A stretch of 64,000 nt of DNA from Gemmatimonadota bacterium (GTDB lineage Bacteria; Gemmatimonadota; Gemmatimonadetes; Gemmatimonadales; Gemmatimonadaceae): the NCBI GenBank assembly GCA_016871855.1, contig VHBQ01000003.1, forward strand, positions 28,484-92,483. Direction: 5' to 3'. The notes under the pieces were generated by a model that was given only the letters and a program-made list of their open reading frames with translations, was not told the DNA's origin and searched no databases. Every line of letters begins with the position of its first letter. The first letter of the stretch is position 1. Below, piece by piece: positions 1 through 8,892 of the stretch. The position numbers and the translations under genes are program-made.

Positions 1-1214
1 AGCACGACACCGCGCGCGGTGGCGAGCGACCGCGCGTTGATGAGGTTGAGGCGCTCATGCTCCACCACACCCTCGAGCATGCCCGCGGCGGCGGCGGCGA
101 GCAGGGCGCCCGCGCTCGCCGTCAGGTCGTCGCCGGTCTTGAGCGTCAGGGCGTCGATGGCCGTCGCCCCACGCGCGGCGAGCAGCGCCCTGGCCACGGT
201 CGCCGCCCGCTGCGTCAGCAAGAGGGCCGGGCCGAGCGTGGCTGCGTCCTCGCCGGTCAGCGCGCCGTTCAGCGAGCGCGAGAGGTCGCCGTCGAGGAGC
301 GCGTCGCGCACCGCCGCGCACGCGTCCACCGCCACGTTGCGCTGGGCCTCGGCGGAGGACGCGCCGATATGGGGAAGCAGCACGACATTGGCATAGCGAC
401 GGAAGGGATGGTCGCCCGTGAGCGGCTCCTGCAGGTACACGTCGAGCACGGCCCCGGCGACGTGCCCGCGGTCGATGGCCGCGCGCAGCGCGTCGTCGTC
501 CACGATGCCGCCGCGCGCCATGTTCACCACCACGGCCCCGGGGCGCAGGCGCGCGAGCGCGGTGGCGCCGATCATCCCCGTCGTCTCCTCGGTGAGCGGG
601 ACGTGCACCGTGAGCAGCTGCGCGGCGTCGAGCAGCGCGTCCAGCGAGGCGGCGCGCCGCACGCGCAGTGCAGCGAAGCGCTCGTCGCCGACGTACGGGT
701 CGTATGCGTGCACGTCCATGCCGAAGGCGTGCGCGCGATGGGCCACCTCGCCGCCGATACGGCCGAGGCCGACGATGCCGAGCGTCTTGCCCTTGAGCTC
801 GGTGCCGAGCAGGTCGGCGCGCTCCCATCGTCCCTCGTGCATCGAGGAGTCGGCGCGGGTCAGGTGCCGGAGCAGCGACAGGACGCCGCCGAAGAACAGC
901 TCGGCCACCGCGACGGTGTTCCCCGCGGGAGCGTTGATGACCGCGATGCCGAGTTCGGTCGCGACATCCATGGCGATGTTGTCCACGCCGACGCCGGCGC
1001 GCCCCACGACCTTAAGCCGCGACGCGCGGCGCAGCAGCTCGGCGGTGACCTTGCTGGCGCTGCGACCCACCATTGCATCGTACGCGCCGATGCGCTCCAG
1101 CAGCAGGGACGCGGGGAGCGTGGGCTGCTCGTCCACCTCGAACGTCGGCACCGCACGCAGCAGCGCGACGCCCTCGGGGTCGATGTCGTCGGTGACCAGA
1201 ATCTTCAGGGGCAC
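1..1214 (-). CDS. serA: D-3-phosphoglycerate dehydrogenase, C-terminus cut by window edge
   Basis: It oxidises 3-phosphoglycerate to 3-phosphohydroxypyruvate with NAD+, the first step of serine synthesis. About 404 codons are visible. The NAD-binding loop GLGRIGGE lies at residues 149-156, and the catalytic triad of the D-2-hydroxyacid dehydrogenase family is present as Arg234 (NMARGG), Glu263 (LQEP) and His282 (LPHIGAS). The reading then enters the ASB domain (NARSLATARGV) and runs off the left edge, so the expected C-terminal ACT domain is not seen. The start is a GTG giving VPLKILVTDD; another in-frame GTG lies 12 bases upstream (1226). It diverges from the acetyltransferase gene to its right. 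Confidence 0.93.
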   Translation of the reverse strand, partial: MPLKILVTDDIDPEGVALLRAVPTFEVDEQPTLPASLLLERIGAYDAMVGRSASKVTAELLRRASRLKVVGRAGVGVDNIAMDVATELGIAVINAPAGNTVAVAELFFGGVLSLLRHLTRADSSMHEGRWERADLLGTELKGKTLGIVGLGRIGGEVAHRAHAFGMDVHAYDPYVGDERFAALRVRRAASLDALLDAAQLLTVHVPLTEETTGMIGATALARLRPGAVVVNMARGGIVDDDALRAAIDRGHVAGAVLDVYLQEPLTGDHPFRRYANVVLLPHIGASSAEAQRNVAVDACAAVRDALLDGDLSRSLNGALTGEDAATLGPALLLTQRAATVARALLAARGATAIDALTLKTGDDLTASAGALLAAAAAGMLEGVVEHERLNLINARSLATARGVV

Positions 1215-1315
1215 GGGAACGGGCACGGTGGAGGGCGAGGGAACGGGAGCGGTCTCGACCCGCGTAATTTGCCCGCGCGGTTGCATTGCCGCGACTCCCA
1301 CGAGAGGATTCCCGC

Positions 1316-1846
1316 ATGGCAACGCTCCCGGAAGGCTGTGCTCTGCGTCGCGCCACCGCGACGGACTACGCGGCGTACGCCGCGCTCTGCCGCGCGACCT
1401 TCGTCAGCACCTTTGCGCCGTTTCACGACGAGGCCGAGATGGCGCGCCACCTCGCGGCGGCGTTCCCGGACGAGCGTCTGCGCGCCGAGTTGACTGCCGA
1501 GGACGAAGTGGTGCTCGTGGTCTCCGCAGGCGAGGCGCTGGTGGCGTATGCGCGCCTGACGCGCAATTCTTCGCCGTCGTGCGTGATCGGGTCACGCCCA
1601 ATGGAGATCGCGCGGTTCTACGTCGCATCCGCGTGGCACGGCCGCGGCGTGGCCGCGCCGCTCATGGCGGCGGTGGTCGACGAGGCGCGTGGCGCCAACT
1701 GCGATGTGGCGTGGCTCGGCGTTTGGGAACACAATTCACGGGCGCTGGGGTTCTACCTGCGTCAGGGCTTCGTCACCGTGGGTCGCCAGGTGTATCCGTT
1801 CGACGGTCAGCCGGAAAACGATCTTGTCATGGCGCTCGCGCTGTAG
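1316..1846 (+). CDS. GNAT family N-acetyltransferase
   Basis: A 176-residue cytoplasmic acetyltransferase of the GNAT fold that should move an acetyl group from acetyl-CoA to an amine; the substrate cannot be told. The acetyl-CoA loop is seen as WHGRGVA after the beta-strand IARFYVA, and the C-terminal motif B is NSRALGFYLRQGF. The ATG at 1316 is preferred over an upstream TTG because GAGAGGA stands at a good ribosome-binding distance before it. It is followed after 49 bases by a secreted DUF2911 gene on the same strand. Confidence 0.88.
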   Translation: MATLPEGCALRRATATDYAAYAALCRATFVSTFAPFHDEAEMARHLAAAFPDERLRAELTAEDEVVLVVSAGEALVAYARLTRNSSPSCVIGSRPMEIARFYVASAWHGRGVAAPLMAAVVDEARGANCDVAWLGVWEHNSRALGFYLRQGFVTVGRQVYPFDGQPENDLVMALAL

Positions 1847-1895
1847 CGGGCGCCACATCCTTCCCCCCAATCGTGCCACCAGCCAGGAGTCGTCC

Positions 1896-2459
1896 ATGTC
1901 CCGTCGTGCCCTTCTCGCCCTTGCCCTGCTCACCCCCTCCGTCGTGTCGGCTCAGGCGCCGCTGAAGGCTGCCCTGAGCGGTCGGGCGACCGCCGAGGCG
2001 ACGCTTAACCCGCCCCGCGTCCAGGGTCAGCCCGCGCCGAAGCCGTTCTCGATCAAGATCGACTACGGCCAGCCACACGCCCGCGGCCGCGAGGTGCCCA
2101 CCGAGCTGTCGAAGCCCGGCACCGTGTGGCGCACCGGCGCGAACACCTCCACCACGCTGACGACCGACGTGGATCTCGACATCGGCGGGAAGTCGGTGCC
2201 GAAGGGTGCCTACTCGCTCTTCTCCATTCGCACGGACAACGGCTACGAGCTGATCATCAACTCCAACACCGGGCAGTGGGGGACGCAGTATGACGCCAGC
2301 AAGGACTTCGTCCGCGTGCCGCTGACCGCACGGACCTTGGCTGAGACCCGCGAATCGCTGCAGATCGCGCTGGTCGCCGCTGCGGACCAAGCGCCAAAGG
2401 GGATGCTGACCATCACCTGGGGCAAGCTGGAACTCTCCACAAGCTGGGCAGCGAAGTAA
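1896..2459 (+). CDS. Secreted DUF2911 domain protein
   Basis: A 187-residue protein with a clear Sec signal peptide (SRRALLALALLTPSVVSAQA) followed by a single DUF2911 domain, recognised by PGTVWRTGANTSTTL, VPKGAYSLFSI and IINSNTGQWGTQY. The family is common in Bacteroidota and Gemmatimonadota and has no established function; it is predicted to be periplasmic or exported. The start ATG follows CCAGGAG. The gene ends just before a strong hairpin terminator, so it is probably transcribed apart from tal. Confidence 0.88.
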   Translation: MSRRALLALALLTPSVVSAQAPLKAALSGRATAEATLNPPRVQGQPAPKPFSIKIDYGQPHARGREVPTELSKPGTVWRTGANTSTTLTTDVDLDIGGKSVPKGAYSLFSIRTDNGYELIINSNTGQWGTQYDASKDFVRVPLTARTLAETRESLQIALVAAADQAPKGMLTITWGKLELSTSWAAK

Positions 2460-2465
2460 GTTTGA

Positions 2466-2496
2466 GGGGGCGGCCGATGGCCGCCCCCTTTCTCTT
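2466..2496 (+). terminator. Rho-independent terminator after the DUF2911 gene
   Basis: A perfect 10-bp stem, GGGGGCGGCC paired with GGCCGCCCCC, closes a GAT loop and is followed by TTTCTCTT. This is the best canonical intrinsic terminator in the window and separates the DUF2911 gene from tal. Confidence 0.85.
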
Positions 2497-2517
2497 GTCC
2501 ACCCCTCCGCCTTCCCA

Positions 2518-3660
2518 ATGCCCGCCCCACGCCTTCAGGCCCTGCACGACGCCGGACAGTCGCTCTGGCTGGACTACATTGACCGCCCGATGCTCCACAA
2601 TGGGGAGCTGGATCGTCGCATCGGCGACGATGTGCTCACCGGGATGACCTCCAACCCGGCGATCTTCGAGAAGGCGCTCGCGCAGGGGACGGCGTACGAC
2701 GCGCAGGTGGCCTCGCTCACCGGCGAGTTCACGGCCTGGCAGCTCTTTGAGACGCTCGCGGCGACCGACGTTCGCGATGCGTGCGATCGCTTCCGCAAGG
2801 TCTTCGACCGCACGGGCGGCGTGGACGGATACGTGTCGCTCGAGGTCTCGCCGAACGTCGCGAACGACGCCGAGGGGACCGTGCGCGAGGCGCGGCACCT
2901 GTGGAAGCTGGTGGATCGGCCGAACGTGATGATCAAGGTGCCAGGCACCAGCGCGGGCTGCGCCGCCCTGCGGCAACTCATCGCCGACGGCATCAACGTG
3001 AACGTGACGCTGCTTTTCGCCGTCGAGGCGTACGCGGCCGTTGTCGAGGCGTATCTCGAGGGACTCGAGGCCCGGGCGGCTGCCGGCGCGCCCCTCGGCG
3101 CCGCGGCCAGCGTGGCGTCGTTCTTTGTGAGTCGCGTGGACACGGAGATCGACAAGCGCCTGGATGCCCGCGTGGCGGCAGGGACGCTCGACGCCGCCGC
3201 GGCGAACGGGCTCAAGGGCAAAGCGGCCGTGGCCAACGCGAAGCTGGCGTACCGGCTCTTCACCGAGCGCTTCAGTGGCGCACGCTGGGCGGCGCTCGAG
3301 GCGCGCGGCGCGCGCGTGCAGCGTCCGCTTTGGGCGAGCACATCCACCAAGAACCCCGCGTACCGCGATGTCATCTACGTCGAGGAACTGGTCGGCCCGC
3401 AGACGGTGAACACGCTGCCGCCGGCGACGCTTGAGGCCTTCCGCGACCACGGCGAGACGCGGCGCACCATCGACGTCGGCATCGCGGAAGCGGAGCGCGC
3501 CCTCGCCGCCGTGGAGACGGCGGGCATCTCCGTGCACGCGGTGACCAACCAACTGCTCGCCGAAGGGCTGGCTGCCTTCCAGAAGTCGTTCGACACGCTG
3601 CTGGCGGGGCTCGAGGCCAAGGCGGCGACGCTTGGCCGCGCCGTCGCGGCGTCGCGCTGA
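2518..3660 (+). CDS. tal: Transaldolase
   Basis: It transfers a dihydroxyacetone unit between sugar phosphates in the non-oxidative pentose phosphate pathway. The 380-residue length and the N-terminal SLWLDYIDR and TGMTSNPAIFEKA motifs place it in the long transaldolase type that some bacteria carry fused to glucose-6-phosphate isomerase. The Schiff-base lysine is Lys140 in MIKVPGTSAG. The region SRVDTEIDKR and the end motif HAVTNQLLAEGLAAF also fit. The ATG at 2518 begins 22 bases after the terminator T-tract. It heads a sugar-phosphate operon with pyk, a PhnP-like hydrolase and pgi. Confidence 0.95.
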   Translation: MPAPRLQALHDAGQSLWLDYIDRPMLHNGELDRRIGDDVLTGMTSNPAIFEKALAQGTAYDAQVASLTGEFTAWQLFETLAATDVRDACDRFRKVFDRTGGVDGYVSLEVSPNVANDAEGTVREARHLWKLVDRPNVMIKVPGTSAGCAALRQLIADGINVNVTLLFAVEAYAAVVEAYLEGLEARAAAGAPLGAAASVASFFVSRVDTEIDKRLDARVAAGTLDAAAANGLKGKAAVANAKLAYRLFTERFSGARWAALEARGARVQRPLWASTSTKNPAYRDVIYVEELVGPQTVNTLPPATLEAFRDHGETRRTIDVGIAEAERALAAVETAGISVHAVTNQLLAEGLAAFQKSFDTLLAGLEAKAATLGRAVAASR

Positions 3661-3670
3661 GGGAACGGCA

Positions 3671-5077
3671 ATGCCCATCGGACGCAAGCGCACCAAGGTC
3701 GTCTGCACCATCGGTCCGGCCTCCACCGATCCCGCCGTGCTGCGGTCGCTGATGGACGCCGGACTCAACGTCGCGCGCATCAACTTCTCGCACGGCACGC
3801 ACGAACAGCATGCCGCGCGCATCGCGGACATCCGGCGCATCGCGCAGGAGCTGAACAAGCCGGTCGCCATCCTTGGCGACCTGCAGGGGCCGCGCATCCG
3901 TGTCGGCAAGCTGGAGCAGCCGCTCACGCTCACCGAGGGGAGCGAAGTCACGCTGGTCCACGAGAGCGTCGCGGGGGCGTCGCACATCCCCGTGACCTAC
4001 GACGGCCTCGCGCGCGACGTGCGTTCAGGCGCGCGCATCCTGCTCGATGACGGCCTGCTTGCGCTCGACGTGCTCGCCGTAGAGGGCGAGTTCGTGCGGT
4101 GCGTCGTCGTCTACGGCGGCCTGCTCAAGTCGAACAAGGGGATGAACCTCCCCGGGGTGCAGGTCTCCGCGCCAACGCTCACCGACAAGGATCGCGCAGA
4201 CATTGCCTTCGCTGTCGAGCACGAGCTTGACTACCTCGCGCTCTCGTTCGTCCGCCAGCCGTCCGACCTCGCCACGCTGCGCGCGCTGGTGCCCAAGGGG
4301 ATGCTCCTCGTCGCCAAGATCGAGAAGGACTCCGCGCTCGCGGACATCGAGGAGATCCTGAAGGCGTCGGACGCGGTGATGGTGGCGCGCGGCGACCTCG
4401 GCGTGGAGCTTCCGTTCGAGCAGGTGCCGATCGCGCAGAAGCGCATCATCGCGCTCGCCAACCGCTTCGGCCGCCCGGTGATCACCGCGACGCAGATGCT
4501 CGAGTCTATGATCACCAACCCGCGCCCCACACGCGCCGAGGCGAGCGACGTGGCCAACGCCATCTTCGACGGCACTGACGCGGTGATGCTGTCGGCCGAG
4601 ACGGCCACCGGGGCGCATCCGCCGCTCGCCGTCGACGCCATGGTGCGCATCGCGCAGGAGGCCGAGCGGCATCCCGTGCCGCGCGGTGTGGGCGCAGACC
4701 GCGTGGAGCCCGGACAGGCAAGCGTGGAAGAGACCATCGCCGGTGCCACGGTCACGGCGGTCCGCATGGTCGGTGCCGCGGCTGTGGTGGTCTTCACGAA
4801 GTCCGGTTTCGCCGCGCGCATCGTGGCGTCGCGGCGCCCCGGCGTCCCCATCCTCGCGTTCACCGACCAGCCGCGCACCTATCGCCAGCTCGCGCTCGTC
4901 TGGGGCGTCACGCCCGTGCTCATGCCGCACTCCAAGACCTATGAACAGATGGCGTGGGCGGCGCGCGGCGTCGTGCTCGAGCAAGGCGTCGCGAAGTCGG
5001 GCGATCGCTTGGTGATCACGTCCGGGCTCCCGGACGTGCCCGGCACCACCAACACGCTGAAGGTGGAGACGGTGTGA
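3671..5077 (+). CDS. pyk: Pyruvate kinase
   Basis: It converts phosphoenolpyruvate and ADP to pyruvate and ATP, the last step of glycolysis. The 468-residue protein has the family landmarks in order: CTIGPAS, NVARINFSHG, GDLQGPRIRVG, the catalytic lysine in LLVAKIEKDSA, the metal-binding segment MVARGDLGVELP, TATQMLESM, and NAIFDGTDAVMLSAETA, then the C-terminal allosteric domain. The ATG at 3671 is preceded by GAGGGAACGG. The gene follows tal by 10 bases and overlaps the next start codon by four bases (GTGA), which suggests translational coupling. Confidence 0.97.
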   Translation: MPIGRKRTKVVCTIGPASTDPAVLRSLMDAGLNVARINFSHGTHEQHAARIADIRRIAQELNKPVAILGDLQGPRIRVGKLEQPLTLTEGSEVTLVHESVAGASHIPVTYDGLARDVRSGARILLDDGLLALDVLAVEGEFVRCVVVYGGLLKSNKGMNLPGVQVSAPTLTDKDRADIAFAVEHELDYLALSFVRQPSDLATLRALVPKGMLLVAKIEKDSALADIEEILKASDAVMVARGDLGVELPFEQVPIAQKRIIALANRFGRPVITATQMLESMITNPRPTRAEASDVANAIFDGTDAVMLSAETATGAHPPLAVDAMVRIAQEAERHPVPRGVGADRVEPGQASVEETIAGATVTAVRMVGAAAVVVFTKSGFAARIVASRRPGVPILAFTDQPRTYRQLALVWGVTPVLMPHSKTYEQMAWAARGVVLEQGVAKSGDRLVITSGLPDVPGTTNTLKVETV

Positions 5078-5847
5078 AGCTCACGTTCCTCGGCACCGGC
5101 ACGAGCTTCGGCGTCCCTGTCGTGGGGTGCCACTGCGCCGTGTGCCGCTCCACCGATCCGCGCGACAAGCGAACGCGCGTCGGCGCGGTGGTGGAGGTGG
5201 GACACACGCGTTTATTGCTGGATACGCCGCCCGAGCTGCGCCTGCAACTCATCGCCGCCGGCATCGACGACGTGGACGCCGTGCTGTTCACGCACGACCA
5301 CGCGGACCACACCAATGGCCTCGACGACATCCGCGCCATCTCGGTGCGCCGCGAGGGGGCGCTCCCGGTCTACGGTCCCGCCGAGACGCTGAAGGCGCTG
5401 CGCCACAAGTTCCCGTACATCTTCGACGACGCCATCCGCCCCCAGCCGGGGACGCACAAGCCCGAAGGCACAGCGATGGCGCTGGAGCCGGGTGTGACGG
5501 TGCGCATCGGCGACGCCGATGTCACGCCCATCGAGGTTCCGCACGGTCGCTGGCGCGTCTTCGGCTACCGCATCGGCGCGCTGGCCTACGTCACCGACGC
5601 GAAGAGCATTCCCGACGCCGCGTTCGCGCTGATGGCGGGGGCGGATGTGTTCGTCATCAACGCCCTGTTCCGCACGCCGCATCCCACGCACCTGAGTCTG
5701 GGCGAGGCCATCGCGGCGGCACGGCGCGTCGGGGCGCGGCAGACCTGGCTGACGCACCTGACGCACGACAACGCGCACGCCGCGCTTGCGGCCGAGCTTC
5801 CTCCCGACATCCAGCCGGCCTATGACGGGCTGGTGGTGGAGTGCTGA
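5074..5847 (+). CDS. MBL-fold metallo-hydrolase, PhnP-like
   Basis: A 257-residue metallo-beta-lactamase-fold hydrolase, probably a phosphodiesterase. The metal motif is LFTHDHADHTNG, and the N-terminus carries VVGCHCAVCRS, the cysteine cluster that binds a structural zinc in PhnP-type cyclic phosphodiesterases. Further ligands are seen in EVPHGRW and WLTHLTHDN. The GTG start at 5074 overlaps the pyk stop, and its stop overlaps the pgi start by one base (TGATG). Its place between two glycolytic genes suggests a housekeeping or metabolite-repair phosphodiesterase, but the substrate is unknown. Confidence 0.9.
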   Translation: MKLTFLGTGTSFGVPVVGCHCAVCRSTDPRDKRTRVGAVVEVGHTRLLLDTPPELRLQLIAAGIDDVDAVLFTHDHADHTNGLDDIRAISVRREGALPVYGPAETLKALRHKFPYIFDDAIRPQPGTHKPEGTAMALEPGVTVRIGDADVTPIEVPHGRWRVFGYRIGALAYVTDAKSIPDAAFALMAGADVFVINALFRTPHPTHLSLGEAIAAARRVGARQTWLTHLTHDNAHAALAAELPPDIQPAYDGLVVEC

Positions 5848-7238
5848 TGTCCTTCTCGCTCGATGTGACCTCGATGACGGAGCCGGTGGTGCCGGCCGGT
5901 GTGCGCGACGACGACTGGCCCGGGCTCGCGGATCGGTTTCGCGAGGCGCACCGCGAAGTCGCGGCGATCGCCGCGACCGGGGTGTACGGGTATCGCGAAC
6001 TCGAGCTTCAGGTGACTGAGCGCGCGCGCGTTCTCGCCTTCGCGCAGTCGGTGCGGGGGCGCTACGACGATGTGGTGGTGCTCGGCATCGGCGGCTCGTC
6101 ACTGGGCGCCATCGCCCTGCGCACCGCGCTGTTGCCGCCGGCGTGGAACGCGCGCAGCGCCGCCGAGCGCGGCGGCCGGCCGCGCCTGCACGTGCTCGAC
6201 AACGTCGATCCGCGCACCATCGCCGGCGTGCTCGGCATGATTGCCCTGCCGCGCACGATCTTCGTCGTGATCTCGAAGTCCGGCGGCACCATCGAGACGC
6301 TGGCGCAGTACCTCGTCGTGCGCGAGCGCGTCGAGCACGCAGGTCTTCCCGCCGCGCAGCACTTCGCCTTCGTCACCGACCCGGCCAGGGGGGCCCTGCG
6401 CGTCATCGCGAAGCGCGACGGCATCCCCGTCTTTGACGTGCCGCCGAACGTCGGCGGCCGGTTCAGCGTGCTGTCGCCCGTCGGGACGCTGCCCGCGGCG
6501 CTCTGCGGCATGGACATCGAGGCGCTCTGCGCCGGCGCCGCCGCGATGCGCGACGCCACGATCGGCGACGCGCTGATGTCGAACGCCGCCGGCCTCTTCG
6601 CGACCCTGCAGTGGCGCGCGCACGCGCAGGCCGGGCAGGGAATGCACGTGCTGATGCCCTACAGCGACGCCCTGCGCGATCTCGCGCCGTGGTTCGTGCA
6701 ACTGTGGGCGGAGTCGCTCGGCAAGGTGGACGCGGATGGCCGGCATGTCGGCCCGACCCCAATCGCGAGCGTCGGTCCCACCGACCAGCACAGCCAGGTC
6801 CAGCTGTTCATGGAAGGCCCGGCGGACAAGACGGTGACCTTCCTGCGCCTCGAGCCGGGCGGCGACAACGTCACGATCCCGCCAATGGAGCCCGGTGAGA
6901 AGGCGCTCGCCTTCCTCGGCGGCCATTCGCTCGGCGAACTGCTCGACGTGGAGTGCCGTGCCACGGCGGGAGCGCTCGCCCGCGCGGGACGGCCCTCAAT
7001 GACCATGACCGTCACTGCCGCCGACGCCTGGCACCTCGGCGGCCTGATGATGTGGCTGATGCAGGCCACCGTCTTCGCGGGGGCGCTGTACCGGGTGAAC
7101 CCGCTCGACCAGCCCGGGGTGGAGCTGGGTAAGCGCTTGGCCAACGGGGAGTTGGGGCATCCGGATATCGCCGGGACCGAGCCTTCCGGCTCCGCGAGCA
7201 GCACGGCGCCCGCGTCGCGCGTCCTGCGCGTCGGCTAG
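5847..7238 (+). CDS. pgi: Glucose-6-phosphate isomerase
   Basis: It interconverts glucose 6-phosphate and fructose 6-phosphate. The 463-residue protein resembles the isomerase half of transaldolase-isomerase fusions: VVVLGIGGSSLGA binds the phosphate, FVVISKSGGTIET is the SIS-domain signature, then GGRFSVLSPVG, PTDQHSQVQLFMEGP and NPLDQPGVELGK. The ATG at 5847 overlaps the stop of the hydrolase gene. A free-standing transaldolase of the matching type lies 2.2 kb upstream in the same operon. Here the two enzymes are separate genes with pyk and a hydrolase between them. Confidence 0.95.
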   Translation: MSFSLDVTSMTEPVVPAGVRDDDWPGLADRFREAHREVAAIAATGVYGYRELELQVTERARVLAFAQSVRGRYDDVVVLGIGGSSLGAIALRTALLPPAWNARSAAERGGRPRLHVLDNVDPRTIAGVLGMIALPRTIFVVISKSGGTIETLAQYLVVRERVEHAGLPAAQHFAFVTDPARGALRVIAKRDGIPVFDVPPNVGGRFSVLSPVGTLPAALCGMDIEALCAGAAAMRDATIGDALMSNAAGLFATLQWRAHAQAGQGMHVLMPYSDALRDLAPWFVQLWAESLGKVDADGRHVGPTPIASVGPTDQHSQVQLFMEGPADKTVTFLRLEPGGDNVTIPPMEPGEKALAFLGGHSLGELLDVECRATAGALARAGRPSMTMTVTAADAWHLGGLMMWLMQATVFAGALYRVNPLDQPGVELGKRLANGELGHPDIAGTEPSGSASSTAPASRVLRVG

Positions 7239-7404
7239 GTTCGCTCCGCTACGCCGCAGCGTCGCAACTCGGGGCCTTTCGTGGGCTAACGCAGCCGTGC
7301 GCGCAAGTGCCACAAAGCGTTGCCCTAGATGGCGTTTCGCGCCAAATTCATCAGGTTGGCGCCCCCCAACCACCGGCGCGTGGTTCGCGCCTTCCACAAA
7401 CAAG

Positions 7405-7410
7405 TATTTC
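7405..7410 (+). promoter_or_regulatory. Possible -10 element close to the aldolase start
   Basis: TATTTC lies only four bases before the ATG at 7415, and no Shine-Dalgarno is visible. The 175-base gap after pgi is otherwise without a gene and holds short inverted repeats (GGTTGG/CCAACC and GCGCG/CGCGC). If this hexamer is a true -10, the transcript would be nearly leaderless. No convincing -35 is seen. Confidence 0.25.
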
Positions 7411-7414
7411 CGAC

Positions 7415-8836
7415 ATGTCGAATACGCTGGACACCCTGCATCGAATCCTCGGGCCGGCCGCCGCGATTGAAGACCATCGCGTGGTGGTGAAGGACGCCGC
7501 CGCCCTCGCCTCGCCGCGCATGGACGAACTCGTGCGGCTTGCCGTCTTCGGCAGCGCCGACGAGAAGGACTGGGCCCGCTGGGTCATCCACGAACTGGGC
7601 CAGGCCGTCGGCGTGCGCTCGGCCTCCATTCACGACCTGTACATGGCGCGTGGCCGCGGCGAGATCAGCGGCTTCACCGTGCCGGCGATCAACGTGCGCG
7701 GCGCCTCGTATGACACGGCGCGCGCCATTTTCCGCACGGCGCTCAAGCAGAACGCCGGTGCGTTCCTCCTCGAGATTGCCCGCAGCGAGATCGCGTACAC
7801 CGACCAGCGTCCGTCGGAATACGTCACGGTGATGATCGCCGCCGCGCTCCGCGAAGGATATCGCGCCCCGGTCTTCATTCAGGGCGACCACTTCCAGGTG
7901 AACGCCAAGAAGTTCGCCGTCGATCCGGTTGCCGAGGTCGCCGCCGTCAAGGCGCTGGCCACCGAGGCGATTGCCGCCGGCTTCTACAACATCGACCTCG
8001 ACACCTCCACGCTCGTGGACCTGTCGAAGCCGACGCTGGCCGAGCAGCAGCGGCTGAACTACGAAATCGGCGTGGAGCTCACCAAGCACGTGCGCGGGCT
8101 CGAGCCCAAGGGCGTGACGATCTCGCTGGGTGGTGAGATCGGCGAGGTGGGGACGGCCAACTCGACCGTCGAGGAACTGCGCGCGTTCATGGATGGCTAC
8201 AACGCGACGCTGAAGAAGGAAGCGCCGGCGATGGTCGGGCTGTCGAAGATCTCGGTGCAGTCGGGGACGTCGCACGGCGGCGTGGTGCTCGCCGACGGCT
8301 CGATCGCTGACGTGAAGCTCGATTTCAAGACGCTCGAGGACCTGGGGAAGGCCGCGCGCGCCGAGTACGGGCTGTCGGGGGCGGTGCAGCACGGCGCCTC
8401 GACGCTCCCGGACAGCCTGTTCAACAACTTCCCGAAGGCGGAGACGGCGGAGATTCACCTCGCCACCGGCTTCCAGACGATGCTGTACGACCTGATGCCC
8501 GACGCGCTGCGCGCCGAGATGTACGAGTGGCTGCGCGTGAACGCGAAGGACGAGCGGAAGCCGAGCGACACGGACGAACAGTTCTTCTACAAGGCGCGCA
8601 AGAAGGCGCTGGGGCCGTTCAAGGCCAAGCTCTGGGCGCTGCCCGAGGCGGCCAAGGCCGCGCTGGCGCGCGCGTACGACGCGAAGTTCGAGTTCCTGTT
8701 CACCCAGCTGGCGGTCGGTGGCACCTTGCCGCACGTCCAGCGGTATACCAAGGCACCGGAACAGCGCCGGCCCGCGCCGTCGCACGCCGGTCCAGCGGTC
8801 GAGGCGGCCCCCGACGACGCCGAGGCCGGCGAGTAG
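7415..8836 (+). CDS. Class II fructose-bisphosphate aldolase-like enzyme (long form)
   Basis: A 473-residue protein of the zinc-dependent class II aldolase superfamily, much longer than standard FbaA (about 305-360). Family features are FTVPAINVRGASYDTA, the likely zinc histidine in QGDHFQVN, GFYNIDLDTSTL, GGEIGEVGTANSTVEE, VQSGTSHGG and the phosphate-loop AVQHGASTLPD. The extra length is an N-terminal helical segment of about 90 residues and a C-terminal extension rich in Pro and Ala. Its place next to pgi, pyk and tal supports a role as the aldolase of glycolysis and gluconeogenesis, but a related ketose-bisphosphate substrate cannot be excluded. Confidence 0.8.
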   Translation: MSNTLDTLHRILGPAAAIEDHRVVVKDAAALASPRMDELVRLAVFGSADEKDWARWVIHELGQAVGVRSASIHDLYMARGRGEISGFTVPAINVRGASYDTARAIFRTALKQNAGAFLLEIARSEIAYTDQRPSEYVTVMIAAALREGYRAPVFIQGDHFQVNAKKFAVDPVAEVAAVKALATEAIAAGFYNIDLDTSTLVDLSKPTLAEQQRLNYEIGVELTKHVRGLEPKGVTISLGGEIGEVGTANSTVEELRAFMDGYNATLKKEAPAMVGLSKISVQSGTSHGGVVLADGSIADVKLDFKTLEDLGKAARAEYGLSGAVQHGASTLPDSLFNNFPKAETAEIHLATGFQTMLYDLMPDALRAEMYEWLRVNAKDERKPSDTDEQFFYKARKKALGPFKAKLWALPEAAKAALARAYDAKFEFLFTQLAVGGTLPHVQRYTKAPEQRRPAPSHAGPAVEAAPDDAEAGE

Positions 8837-8847
8837 TGCCACAGTGC

Positions 8848-8873
8848 GGCGAGCCCGCGGGGGCGGGCTCGCC
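8848..8873 (+). terminator. Hairpin between aldolase and lipoprotein genes
   Basis: A perfect 11-bp stem GGCGAGCCCGC/GCGGGCTCGCC with a GGGG loop lies between the two genes. It lacks a T-tract and is followed within 20 bases by the start of the next gene, so it may end transcription weakly or stabilise the 3' end of the aldolase mRNA. Confidence 0.5.
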
Positions 8874-8892
8874 GACCACCAACGGAGAGACC

